DNA of 64,000 nucleotides from Saksenaea vasiformis B4078. Taxonomy: Eukaryota; Mucoromycota; Mucoromycetes; Mucorales; Saksenaeaceae. Shown here one piece after another: positions 1 through 10,636 of the stretch. Below the pieces are notes generated by a model. The model saw only the letters and a list, made by a program, of their open reading frames with translations, ran no database searches and had not been told where the DNA came from. The number at the start of each line of letters is the position of its first letter. Within the stretch, counting starts at the first letter, position 1. The stretch is taken from contig JNDT01001970.1 in assembly GCA_000697055.1 (NCBI GenBank), positions 62,001 through 126,000 on the forward strand. The letters run 5' to 3'. The translations under genes and the position numbers were made by a program.

Positions 1-2127
1 CGTCAAGACGACAGCAAAGCGCTTGAATGGTATGAAAAAGCTGTGCTCAAAGGCGATGCGAATGCGCAGCTTAGACTCGGGAATATGTACCTAGAAGGAA
101 GATGCGTGAAGCAAAATGACTGCCTGGCGATCGAATGTTATACATTAGCGGCCTCTCAGGGAAACGCCACAGCACAAAGATGTCTTGGAGACATACATCG
201 TGATGGCAGATACGTTCAACGAAACTACGAGCAAGCGATTGAATGGTATAAAAACGCAGCCGATCAAGGCGACGACACTGCCCAGATGAGACTTGGTGAT
301 CTGTACAGCGATGGAAAACACATGGAGCCGGATTATAACGAGGCATTCACGTATTATCGAGCTGCCGCTGACGAGAACAATGTTAAAGCTCAAATGATCA
401 TTGCTGACATGTACTTTCATGGAAAAGGCGTGAAAGTGAACTACGGAGAATCTTTCTTGTGGTACAAAAAAGCAGCAGATCGAGGGGATGTCGATGCTCA
501 ACTCAAAATTGGCGACATGTACAGCTCTGGGACAGGAGTGAAGCAAAAACATGGGTTAGCCCTCGTGTTTTACCAGCTTGCTGCTAACCAAGGCAATGCT
601 ACGGCGCAAACCAAAATTGGTGACCTGTACATTGACGGGAAAGCAGTAGAACCAGATTGCGACGAGGCGTTCCTATACTACAAAAAGGCTGCCGCTAAGG
701 GCAACTCCGTTGCTAACTTCAGGCTGGGAGAAGCGTACTATTTTGGTTTGGGAGTGAGTCAAGACCACTTCAGGGCGTTCCAGTACTATAGACAGGCAGC
801 TTTCCAAGGTTCTGCGGATGCACAAGTCAAACTTGGGGATATGTACTATCATGGAACCTGTGCTCAACAGGACTATCAGCAAGCCATCAAATGGTATAGA
901 AGCTCTGCTAGCCAAGGCAATCCTGATGGAAAAATGAGACTTGGGAGCATGTATCATACGGGAACAGGAGTAACTAAAGACTTTGAAGAAGCACTTTCCT
1001 GGTATGAACAAGCCGCCGAGCAAGGAAATGAAAGTGCACAATGCAAGCTTGGGAATCTCTACAGCAAGGACGAGGGAGTATTTCATGATTACGTTCAAGC
1101 GTTGAAGTGGTACAAACGCGCTGCTGAGAGAGGAAGTGTCGAGGCGCAGATCAGACTTGGAGAGATGTACAGCGTTGGAGAAGGTGTGCAAGACGACCAT
1201 AACGAAGCATTCAAATGGTACAGCATGGCTGCTGAGCGAGGTGACGCCTATGCGCAAGTTGTTCTCGCTAGTGTGTATGGTCAAGGGAAAGAGGCAGACC
1301 AGAGCTACAAGAAGACGTTTGTATGGTACCAGAAAGCTGCCGAAAAGGGCCACGCAACTGCACAGACTATGCTGGGAAACATGTATTACTACGGGAACCA
1401 TGTGGATCAAGACCGTTCTACAGCGTTGAAATGGTACACAAAAGCGGCGAATCAGGGCCATGCCTACGCGCAAGCCATTGTTGGAAGCATGTATTATTAC
1501 GGAGAAAGTGTGGAGACAAATTACAGCGAAGCGTTCAAATGGTACAAAAAGGCTGCCGAACTTGGTAACGCCAGTGCACAAGCTATACTCGGAGACATGT
1601 TCCGAGATGGGAAAGGCGTGGATCGAAGTTATCCAGAAGCCATTAAATGGTACGAAAAGGCAGCCTGCCAAGGCCATCTCAATGCGCAGATTAGACTTGG
1701 GAACATGTACAATGGGAAAAGAGAGGGTGTGACTCTAGACTGCAGAGAAGCACTCAAATGGTACAAAAAAGCTGCAAGACAGGGTAACGCAGGCGCGCAA
1801 ACAAAAGTTGCGCAGATGTATGATGAAGGACTGGGTGTAGATCAAGACCATGCAGAGGCGATTATATGGTACAAGAAAGCGGCTGTACAAGGTTATGCGA
1901 AAGCGCAGATCAGACTCGCGTTTATGTACAAGGATGGAGACGGAGTTCATAGAGACTATAAAACAGCTTTTGACTGGTATGGCAAGGCAGCGGTTGAAGG
2001 TGTCAGGGAAGTAGGCGATCATGGAAGAAAAGTCAAATCTATCCATAATAGAAATTCATTAGAACCAACGAATACGCTCATTAGTGAAATGCTAAATGAC
2101 ATAATTAAGCAAACACAGCATAAATAA
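1..2127 (+). CDS. Sel1-repeat protein, 5' end outside the window
   Basis: The frame is open from base 1, so the gene starts upstream and only its C-terminal part is seen. The 708 or so visible codons are almost wholly Sel1-like (TPR-related) repeats of 36 residues, roughly nineteen copies. Each carries the pattern A-x-x-W-Y-x-K-A-A-x-x-G-x-x-x-A-Q and then L-G-x-M-Y-x-x-G-x-G-V. Sel1 arrays form superhelical scaffolds for protein-protein contacts, and fungal members act in ER-associated degradation or chitin synthase activation. Nothing here fixes a specific role. The repeats end near residue 655 and a short basic tail follows to the TAA at 2125-2127. No introns are needed in the visible part. 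A second Sel1 array lies on the same strand at 17,150-19,208. Whether this gene also has a MACPF head cannot be seen. Confidence 0.9.
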   Translation, partial: RQDDSKALEWYEKAVLKGDANAQLRLGNMYLEGRCVKQNDCLAIECYTLAASQGNATAQRCLGDIHRDGRYVQRNYEQAIEWYKNAADQGDDTAQMRLGDLYSDGKHMEPDYNEAFTYYRAAADENNVKAQMIIADMYFHGKGVKVNYGESFLWYKKAADRGDVDAQLKIGDMYSSGTGVKQKHGLALVFYQLAANQGNATAQTKIGDLYIDGKAVEPDCDEAFLYYKKAAAKGNSVANFRLGEAYYFGLGVSQDHFRAFQYYRQAAFQGSADAQVKLGDMYYHGTCAQQDYQQAIKWYRSSASQGNPDGKMRLGSMYHTGTGVTKDFEEALSWYEQAAEQGNESAQCKLGNLYSKDEGVFHDYVQALKWYKRAAERGSVEAQIRLGEMYSVGEGVQDDHNEAFKWYSMAAERGDAYAQVVLASVYGQGKEADQSYKKTFVWYQKAAEKGHATAQTMLGNMYYYGNHVDQDRSTALKWYTKAANQGHAYAQAIVGSMYYYGESVETNYSEAFKWYKKAAELGNASAQAILGDMFRDGKGVDRSYPEAIKWYEKAACQGHLNAQIRLGNMYNGKREGVTLDCREALKWYKKAARQGNAGAQTKVAQMYDEGLGVDQDHAEAIIWYKKAAVQGYAKAQIRLAFMYKDGDGVHRDYKTAFDWYGKAAVEGVREVGDHGRKVKSIHNRNSLEPTNTLISEMLNDIIKQTQHK

Positions 2128-2944
2128 CAAATAAAGCCCGAGGGTTTAACATACACAGTCATTTTCGAACTTTGTATGTATCTATCTTTATCATCGCCTT
2201 TGCTTCGTAACGACATGCGCTGCGATCCTATATCGCAGCAGGAATGCAATGTGTTATGACGGTCTATATGCTTATCAGGTTTTCTGGAGAGAAAGATTAT
2301 CTTGTAAATCGTTATACTCTACACACAGAGGACTGATTCATCGTTCGTGTGTCCATCTATAGTGATCGAGGGGGCAAGCGCGTCGATCGAAACATACCGT
2401 TTTTTCAGCACGTATCTTCAAACTTGCTTTTTTTTTTTTACGCGTAAATAATTCACAAGAAATGCAGGAAAAATTGACGGAATACTTTTAGATTCTACGG
2501 AGTTTATTCAACTGTACGACAGACTTTGGTGCCTAAAACCCGGCCCATGGCAATCTTCTTCTTCAAGTAGCAGCAAAGCCACTTCCTGGAGGGGTTTGAA
2601 GAGGCGAATAATACAAGTCCTGTTTATTCTCCGCTTTTTGGCCTTTTAAAAACTGGTGCGATTTCGACAAACATGTTTTTCTTTGTCTTTTCAAGGGCAT
2701 GAGCAGAGTCGTAGCTTGTTGCAAAACTTACACAATAGGCCTGGCTGCGCTACTCATCCCCGCGATCAACTGTGCGTCTAGCCCTTGACTGGCTGACCTT
2801 GTGCTTTGGATATCAGTTATCATTCTGCCTTTTCCGCGTTTGACGCTTCGCCAACAGCACCTATATTCTTTTTTTTTATCCTTCCAAAGAAAATGAAAAA
2901 CAAACAGATCATTCCATTTATTTATTCTTTTTGGTATTGGGCTT
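2128..2944. other. intergenic, no gene seen
   Basis: This stretch lies between the Sel1 gene and the convergent eS25 gene. It has short T and A runs and no open frame with coding character. It presumably holds the 3' ends of both transcripts. An AATAAA-like motif (caaataaagc) occurs right after the Sel1 stop, at about 2128. Confidence 0.6.
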
Positions 2945-3592
2945 TTATTCCTCATCGGATGCAGCACCCTTAGCCTTCTTCTCGTCAGCACTGGTGACAC
3001 GGGCTAGCAACAGCGTGTCTTAAGAAACCTGTTGTATTTTGTTTACGTGCACTTACTATAGATAACCTGGCTAGCGTGGCGAGAAATGGGTTTAATGAGA
3101 CCTTGTGACTCAAGTTCACGAATAGCAACACGGGCAAGCGAGCCATTGATACGAAGACGGTCAACAAGGACAGATTGAGAAATGAGCTTGTAAGTTGGCA
3201 CTTCTTTGAACAAACGTTCATAGGTAGGTTTATCGAGCACAACCATATTGTTGGCCTTGTCCTTCACCTTCTTGGCAGACCATTTCTGTTGCCCCCCCGC
3301 AGTTATTCATTAAAAAAAATAAAGCCATGTTGCATTACTTGCCTTCTTGGCTTTCTTGCCTCCAGATGAAGAGCTGGGTTTAGCGGCGTCCTTTTTGGCC
3401 TAAGAAACAAAACGATGCCCACAGTTCAGCATGGTTGAATCCTCCTCATTCCAATGCTCATTCTTTTTTGACAGTAAAATTTTTTTCTTTTTCTTCTTTA
3501 TCATCCATCTTTCTATTTTCTTTTATACCACTGTACGCGTTCTACAGCATATGGATGCTTCTTTTAATCAATAGAGGTATCATACTAACCAT
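2945..3592 (-). CDS. RPS25: 40S ribosomal protein eS25
   Basis: Small-subunit ribosomal protein. Four exons on the minus strand, 3592-3590, 3399-3343, 3285-3057 and 3003-2945, join to 115 codons with every phase closing. Exon 1 is the ATG alone, followed by GTTAGT; an intron directly after the start codon is common in fungal ribosomal protein genes. Exon 2 gives a Lys/Ser-rich head. Exon 3 carries the conserved core with the runs KVKDKANN, VDRLRINGSLAR and GLIKPISRH. Exon 4 ends in a Glu-rich tail. The second intron begins GCAAGT after AAG, so it is a GC-AG intron; GT cannot be used there without breaking the frame. The start is inferred from splicing and is the least certain part. The family is about 105-120 residues, which matches. 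Confidence 0.92.
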
Positions 3593-4707
3593 GTTGGATG
3601 AATAGAGAAAGATGCGAATTTTCTCAGTGAAGGCTTGCGGGAAAGAACCCCCCCTTACTTCGGACTTACCCACGTCCGGGTAGTCGCGTGCTATCCCGGT
3701 TCGGGTGCAATCCTTGTATCTCTCTCTTTTAGTCCTTTGTACTGCTTCAAAAAAAAAAAAAAGAAATGAAGAGAGGAAGAGGATTAGTTCAGGGCGAACC
3801 ACCAGCACACAAACCCAAATATTCCAATGCACCTTCTACTAGCGCCAATGCATTACATTCACCCATAAGACAACCTTTGTAAGCTGCACATGGCTGGATT
3901 CTGTTTCATAATAAATTGCGCATGCCTAGAAAAAAGACGCCCATCCCATCGCGCTCGATTCGACCTTCCAGACCTCCGTATGTCTGATATACTAGAGTTG
4001 AAGAATAGATAAATAATAATAAGGAGTGGACGCGTTTATTATTTAGACAACTGACACCAGGTGTAAGAGAGCCCTTTGGGCCGCCTTTTCCAGAATACAA
4101 ACAGCATGACGAAGTAAGTCCTGGCTAAGTTAAGGGACAAGTGGGATTGATTTTCTGGTTACGCAGGCATTACGAAAACATACGGAAGAATATAATATGC
4201 GACAGTTAACCAAGACAGCGTTAGCCTATGCACAATCGTCTTCGTATGGACATTATGTGGCCGTCTCATCAAAACATAACAACATGATCATCCCTGCTAT
4301 ACCGCGAACAGAAAAGAGGGAGTTGAATTCATTGTTTTAGAAACGAGAGAAGCATAGGAAATCACCGCATGATCTTGTTGGATTTTTTCTCATACACAAA
4401 TGGACTTCAGTTAAATCAGTGTTCAAATGTTGTACAAGGAGAGAGAGAGAAAAAGAGAGACTAAACCACATGTGATACGTAGTAATACGACAAAAGGGAT
4501 CCTATTCGATCAATATATAGACCCTATTTAATTACAAAGAAAAAGAGGTGTTACCAAAACGAAAGGCATGTGTGTGTGTGAAGAATGAAAAAAAAAGGGG
4601 GGAAAAGAGAGAGAGACCAGGGAAATTTTGGGGGATGGGGCGTATGCAGCCTAAGGATTTAAAAAGTGTAAACTTCAGTCCTAAATCCCATCTTTTTCTT
4701 TTTTGCG
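3593..4707. other. intergenic with a GC-rich hairpin segment upstream of RPS25
   Basis: It holds the presumed RPS25 promoter. At 3640-3720 there is a GC-rich patch with several possible stems, for example CGGAC at 3661-3665 with GTCCG further on, and CCCG/CGGG flanking GTT. I could not fold it into a tRNA: the T-arm and A58 are missing. A GA-rich tract lies at 4439-4463 and another near 4600. A short ATG, GTAAGT and AG pattern at 4085-4170 gives only 15 codons and is not called. Confidence 0.5.
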
Positions 4708-4860
4708 ATGAAATTATCTTTTGCTTTACTCTTACTGCTATTTGGCGGTTATTCCCAAGTGACAGCCTCTCCTGTTCCGGATCCTTACTATATGAATGTC
4801 CGATGCGCCGATGCTTCCGACTCTAGCAGATCACCACTCTGTCCATCAAATCCACCCTGA
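4708..4860 (+). CDS. small secreted peptide, 50 residues
   Basis: A single uninterrupted frame of 50 residues. The first 21 or so residues look like a classical signal peptide: MKL, then a hydrophobic core with five consecutive leucines, then a small-residue cleavage context (QVTAS just before Pro-Val-Pro). The predicted mature part is about 29 residues, rich in Pro, Ser and Asp, with two cysteines at positions 33 and 44 that could pair. It ends in Pro-Pro. I recognise no family. It is bracketed by AT-rich non-coding DNA and no in-frame extension was found. Functions such as a small effector, pheromone or defence peptide are possible but not shown. A chance signal-like frame cannot be excluded. 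Confidence 0.45.
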   Translation: MKLSFALLLLLFGGYSQVTASPVPDPYYMNVRCADASDSSRSPLCPSNPP

Positions 4861-6037
4861 AGATTTGAGAACCCCTTTCATTTTACTTCACATGTACTGT
4901 TTATTTTGTACCTGACCTATGGAAAACTGGCATTGATTTGTCAAGCAATGACATGAATAAAATTGACAAGGATCTTTACCTCCTCCCTCTCTCTCTCCCA
5001 CTCACTCTCTCTCACCCTTCCTTCCTCTCTTTCTCTCTTTTGTTCTCGATTGAAACCACGCTTCACGGGGTCAACTTCGAATAGGGAAAGAGCATAAACT
5101 GTTTCATCGAGTTGAATCCCATTTTTGTCTTGGTTTGTTGAGAATGGCATAATTTAATCATATACAGACAATCTTGAGGGATGTATGTAAATTAGAAAAC
5201 CCTGTTAAAAAACCAAAAAAAAAAAAAAAGGAATTGTTTATAAGGACGATGACTGCAATAAGGAAAGTATATCGATGATTTTAGGTTTTATGCACAGCAT
5301 CATGCATTGATGAAGGATGACACTTTTTTTTTGGCTCTCGCGTGGCATAAGTATGTTGCGGAGGATGAGTCTTCCGGACAACGGTCTAGACAAGTTTATA
5401 CTCTCATCCGATCGATTAAAATCGGCCGATCAAAAATTTCTTTTATCCGAAAATGTGGTACCTTTATATGGTGAAGCTTTGTACAGTAACCAATCTATCG
5501 TGTGAACAATCGAGTTGTTTGTTTAAATGGTTCTTTAGTAGCTTTTGTTGATGATTTCATTTGTTGTGTTATCTTACATTATGTCGGTCGGTCCGTGTAC
5601 ATACAGATAAACCAAACAAAAAAGAACACACACATACATTTTCCACATGTTCGAGACATTATGTCTCGCCGAGAAGTTAAGTGGGCATTCATAGTGTGGT
5701 TTATAGGCTAAACTTTTTTCATGTGTCATATGGTGAGGTTCTGCATTGATTTGGTGAGTGGTAAGAACTCCGCTCGGACTACTGTCAATTTATATAAATA
5801 TAAACTCCATACAAACCCGCTGAATGTTTGATCTTACTGACTCACTTTTTCCCCGAATATTAATCCAGTAAAGTCGCTTCCACTGTACGCAATTCTACAT
5901 TGTTTTTTTTCTTTTTCCTTGTTATCTCTACGTGTTCGAGACAAGTTAAAAAAAAAAAAAAATGAGTCAAGGCAGGAAGAATTTTGACTAATTCAAATAA
6001 CGTTACTTACCAGTAACGAATTTCTTTTCCTCTGCAG
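4861..6037. other. intergenic and upstream part of the bZIP gene
   Basis: It holds a pyrimidine tract (4979-5041) and an AT-rich block. Bases 5400-5470 contain repeated ATCCGA/TCGG words, and 5845-5885 ends in CCACTG followed by TA; both recall pogo/Tigger-type element ends but do not match each other. The 5' exon of the bZIP gene should lie here (acceptor AG at 6036-6037), but I could not place its start with confidence. An ATG at 5963 is followed by a stop after eight further codons. Confidence 0.5.
4979..5041. repeat. low-complexity CT-rich tract
   Basis: About 60 bases of C and T with CTCTCT runs. No coding frame is credible through it, although both strands stay open by composition. Confidence 0.8.
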
Positions 6038-6915
6038 AGCATAACACAGCCGTTTCGACGCCCACACGATTTTTATTGGAATGTGGTGAATGGAGTTTGA
6101 CACCGAGTTTCGGTTCATATTCAAACGAAATGAATCCTTTCGATTGTCAATTTCCAACCACTAAATCTTCTCAGCCCCCTTGGACACCTCCAAGTCCTGT
6201 ACACGACAGTCCCGATTCTATGCGATCTCCCGAGATCTCCGAGAGACAACAACAACATCCACCGACACCACCACGATCAATAAGTCACAGTCCAATACGC
6301 AAAGAAAACAACAACAGTAACAATAACAACAATAATAATAATAATAACAAACGATCGAGTCGAGGACGACGTATTATGCTTGAACAAGAAGATATCGAAC
6401 AACGAAAGAAGTTTTTGGAACGAAACCGAGTAGCTGGTAAAACCAACCCATTTTCGCCAAGAAACTCCCAAGACCATGGAACTAATTTCATTCTTAGCTT
6501 TTAAATGTCGACAAAAAAAGAAACAATGGATGAAAGACCTTGAACAACGTGCAGAATTGGTAACAAACCAGAACAAAGAACTTCGACATCTAGTATCGCA
6601 GTTACGAGAAGAAAGCATGTTTTTGCGTAATCAATTATTAGCCCATGGTAATTGCGATTGTACAGGTGTGGTACGTCCTATCTTCTTTTGGAGTTTACAA
6701 AGTACTAATTTACGTCCTTTGGTTAGCAAACTTATCTTCGTCGAACATCAGCCCATCTTACTTCCAATAACAATTCCCAATCCCCCTCGGCCGCTGCCGC
6801 TGCTGCAGTCGTGGCTGAATCATCACAGGTATTCCAGTTTCTACCACACCATCTACCACATCCGGGACAACAACAACAACAAGAAGTAACTGCCTCTACA
6901 TCATCATTCGCTTAA
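6038..6915 (+). CDS. ATF/CREB-type bZIP transcription factor
   Basis: DNA-binding regulator of the ATF2/Atf1 class. Visible exons are 6038-6436, 6498-6670 and 6727-6915; introns are 61 and 56 nt and both close in frame. Joining exons 1 and 2 restores the basic region RNRVAAFKCRQKKKQW, which neither exon shows alone. The leucine zipper follows (LEQR, LRHLVSQLREE, FLRNQLLAHGNC). Upstream are a Ser/Pro-rich segment, a Gln/His stretch and an Asn run of about 14 residues (6310-6348). The third exon is Ser/Ala-rich and ends with five glutamines and the TAA at 6913. Atf1-class factors act in stress and developmental control downstream of MAP kinases in fungi. That role is family knowledge, not shown here. 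The 5' end is open: an acceptor AG precedes 6038 and the first exon is not located. Confidence 0.85.
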
Positions 6916-7349
6916 GAAAAAAAGAAGAGAAATTTGTTATTTGCTACAAATTTGTATTATGCTTGCAAAAAAGAACAAGAAAAGCAACTTTTTTTTTTTT
7001 GGCTAAACCAGATAGTTTTTACTACTACTGTTGTTGTTGTTATTATTATTGTTCGCAAATATATATAAGTTGTAGCACAATCTATATTTTTTACCTGGTA
7101 CTTGGATAACTTCAAGCATGAAAGGCTTCCCGGAATGAACAACGTGGGTCATGTCATTTGATCGGTATTGATTTACCCGACCCTTGAAAAGTGAACCGAA
7201 CGTTCCATGATGCATAAATGGTCATGTTTCAAATTCAGGAAATGTTCATGCAAAAAAGGACTTTTTTTTTATTTACAAGGTCTAAAGAGTTTCCTTTTCT
7301 TCTCGTGTATGGATAAAAAGATGAATAAGGTGTAGTGTCTTTGTTGTTA
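6916..7349. other. convergent 3' region between the bZIP gene and NOP14
   Basis: It contains A- and T-rich runs and a GTT/ATT trinucleotide stretch near 7025-7050. No gene was seen. It presumably carries both 3' untranslated regions. Confidence 0.6.
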
Positions 7350-10300
7350 TTACTTGTTTCGCTTTTGCTCACGTTCCAAACGATTCTTTTCCGCCTGATC
7401 GCCTTCCAAAAGACTCATGACGCCCTTGATCATTTTAGTGTACTCCTGATCCTTGGTCTTTTGTTGCTTGGCCTTTTCTCTCGCCATAAACATGTTATCC
7501 TTACGCAACTCTCGCATGGCTCCCTTCTTCTCCTTCTTAATCTGTGCCTGGAGCTTGCTCATTTGTGCACGTTCATGGTCAGGATCATAATGACGATCCA
7601 TCGAGTACGCCTTTTCAAACTTAGGCAAATGTTGAGCAATGGGTATGGGTCGATGTTGTTGCATGCGGAGAGGTGTCTTTCCACGCTTATCTTTGCAGAA
7701 TTTGATCTGTCTCTGCAATCTGTCACTGAGTGTCTTCAACAATGTCTAAAAGATATATATAAAAAAAAAGAAGGCATCATGGTCAATTCCATTTCTTAAC
7801 GCGCTTTCTTTCTTTCGTTCCATACCTCGATTGTTTGGTGCCATGGTGACTCGAGTAATCTTGTAACAACAGCCAATGTAGATTCAAACACTTCTACCAG
7901 TGCTGGTGTGGAAGCATACAGTTGCAAGTACTTTTCCAACATGCGCAGAATACCTTGGACAAGGGACAGTCGCATCTCATTACTCTCTTCGTCCAAACTG
8001 TCAATCACCAAGCTGTCAAGCGCCACACTAGGAATCTCTTGACTTGCATCGCCAGTAGGGTCTTCGATAGAAAGTTCAACCTTCTCTGTTGGCATAGCAA
8101 AACTTCCGGGAACATTGTTTTCAAACAATGAACGTGGAGCAAGAAGAACAAGTGATCGCTGCAAAAAGTTGAGGACTTCTGGAATGAATCGCTTGGAAAC
8201 AGCTTGGTACTAAAACAGGTGAACCAAATTAAAAAATCTCGATGAAATAAGCAAAAGTGGCAAACCTACCTCATGAAATAAAAGCGTCAAAAACAGACCC
8301 CGTCCAACATCGATCTCATCCTGTATACGGCACTGCGCCAACGCTTGCCCCATGAACAATGTGGCAGGGGTGACAACAGGATGACTCAAATCAGACGTAG
8401 AAAACACTTGACCAAGCGATCGCAAGATCGTCAGATCTTCCACATCTGGCCATGCTGATCCTCCGTGTTTCATTTTTTGTCCCATCGTCTTATGCATCTG
8501 CTTCAGCTTGGCAACGAAAACGTCTGCTGCCGCTGCTGGCACCTGCTGCGAGAGTTCAAACACGTGCTTTCCGAGGGCTTCGAGCGTCTCACTTGGCAAC
8601 GGACTGACTGTAGACACAATGTAGCCAAGATGATCCACAAGAACTCCCAGAAACACGCCCAGTTTCTTCTTATTTTCGGGCGACAGCTTAACGTGGTATA
8701 GAACGCGAATACGCTTTGTCACAATGACTGAGTCCTCCACATCAAGGCCTTCCAAAATGGTAAGGAATTCGGCATGTGTCGTGGGGCATTCAAATGTGTA
8801 TGGTATCTCGCGCTTCTCATCGCTCTTGCTGTTGGCACTTTTGCTGCTGCTGCTTGCCTTTTTACCAGCTGCCTTCTTGACGATGGCGCCAGTCGTATCA
8901 AACTCGTTCATGTCATCCTCGTCATCAAACGTGGGGATCTCGTCATCGCTGCCTTCAAGATCTTCGTTATCGCTTTCCTCCTCGCCACTCTCCTCTTCCT
9001 CTTCCTCGTCCTCATCCTCTTCTTCTTCGCTTTCTTCCTCCTCATTTTCATCTAGTTCGCCAGAAAGAACAGCGTTCTGCAGATCCTCAAGGGTGAGACC
9101 TTTACCGAGGGTATTGGCTTCGTCATCCATTTCATCGATATAGTCATCGTCAAGATCGTCGCCCTGCGGTCCCCCTTTTCTCTTCTTACGATGTCCTTTG
9201 CCTTCGTCTTCTGATTCAGAATCGAGACCTTCCATACGTCTCTTTCGTGCTCTCTCTGCTTTTTCCAGTTTTTCTTTTTCTTCCAAAGCAATCTCCTCTT
9301 CTGTCTTTGTTCGATCCGTCGCTTGAGCACGTTTATCAAAGGCGAGATCACGGAGCAACTTATCGTAGCTGCCATATTCGTCTTTCTCAGCTTGTTCTTC
9401 TTCTTCCTCCCGCTTGCTTCGCTCAACCTCAGACTATAAGATGTTAGCAAACTCGCCTTCTTCAGCTGTCGTCTATTTACCTTTGCAAACATGGAGCTCT
9501 GGGATGGAAGTGGCTTACGCTTTGAAGGTTTGGTATCCAGCAAATGTCGAATTTCGTTCAGTTCGTCATCAAGATCTTGACGCAATTCTTCATCTTCCTG
9601 CTTCGCTTGTTGACGTTCGTACTAAAGAGCTGGCATTATTATTCTATTCTTATATTCTTTCTCTTGTTTTTCTGTACCTTGTGCATCTTGCTCTTGGCAA
9701 TAATTTCTTTCATAATTTCGTTTCTTGATTTGTGTCGTTCACCTTCTTCTTCTGCAGGTGCATTGCTGTCTTCAAAACCACCGAAATGCAATTTGGATAC
9801 AACTGAACGATCCAATTGACCTTTATCGTCTTCATCCTCGCTCAGACCCAAACCAGCGTCATCAAAGTCGTCCATGGTTGACAACGACTGTCCATAATGA
9901 GTCAGGTCCATCTCGTCATCATCCAGATTGAACAAAGATGTAGCCGCCCGTGCGTTTCTCTGCGCAAAAAATTTATCAGCATTTGCTGCTTTAAATAAAC
10001 AAACTTAAAGAAAAAACTTTACCTGCTTTTCCTTGGTGAATCTCTCCAACATTTTTTCTTCAGGTGTCAAGTGCGGGTTGTTTTCTCCGAAACGTTTATC
10101 AATAATACCACCAACGCGATTCTTGCTCTTCATTTCAGTCAGCAACGTTTTCTTGCGCTATTCATCGGGTGTGTGAGCCATTCCTGTGATCAGCACGATC
10201 GAAACAAAAAAAAAAGGGTATACTGTACGTTTTCCTCGCCGACTTGTTTGCTCAATGTAGGTTTGCCTGCTGCGCCCTTCACTTTGCGACCAATGACATC

Positions 10301-10543
10301 GAATTTTGTACGAGTTACTTTCATTTCAAAGGGATTGAATTCACCACGAATAAGACGCAGCTTTTCCTCGACATCATTCTTGCCCATTTCCGAAGGTCTG
10401 CCCTTCTTTCTATCTTTCTTCGAGCGACTTGCTTTCGACTGCTGGCCTACGACACCGGCAGCACGAAGCGAGCCCTTAAGACGTTTTAATGCTGATCCTC
10501 CAGAACCTTTGGGTTGCTCTTGCTTCTTCATCGTGGCAACCAT
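7350..10543 (-). CDS. NOP14: nucleolar protein NOP14
   Basis: Assembly factor of the small-subunit processome, needed for 18S rRNA maturation in the nucleolus. Seven exons (10543-10229, 10157-10023, 9959-9678, 9621-9481, 9433-8270, 8209-7826, 7745-7350) join to 939 codons. Family members are about 810-860 residues. Recognisable parts are the basic N-terminus with SALKRLK, the segment [51 protein letters not shown], and the [23 protein letters not shown] motif. These are followed by a long Glu/Asp-rich region (about residues 345-440) and a C-terminal HEAT-like domain. The C-terminus is basic (LEREQKRNK). All six introns are phase 0 and every exon length is divisible by three. The gene lies 93 bp downstream of the F-box gene on the same strand and converges on the bZIP gene. 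Start chosen at the first ATG (MVATMKKQ); the second Met is four codons on. Confidence 0.95.
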
Positions 10544-10636
10544 AGTTGAATCAAGACGTTGAAAACATCAAAATTTTAAGCCATATTTTTTAAGTGGTAT
10601 AGTATTCGTGGTCACATCGTCCCAAAGAAGGAAATT

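Noticed and set aside
673..1677. 334-codon open frame on the minus strand inside the Sel1 gene
   Set aside because: It mirrors the periodic Sel1 coding sequence on the other strand; open antisense frames are expected from the repeat's codon use, and the translated text is repetitive and not protein-like.
3640..3720. tRNA or 5S rRNA gene
   Set aside because: A GGTTCG word is present, but the arms do not pair as a T-arm, the conserved A58 is missing, and no anticodon arm with a 7-base loop and U33 can be drawn. No convincing 5S match either.
4085..4173. Short spliced gene (ATG ACG AA, GTAAGT, then AG)
   Set aside because: It yields only 15 codons before a stop, and no known small ribosomal protein matches.
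8724..9143. 139-codon Ser-rich plus-strand frame
   Set aside because: Shadow of the Glu/Asp-rich coding strand of NOP14 (GAG/GAT reversed gives Ser and Leu codons).
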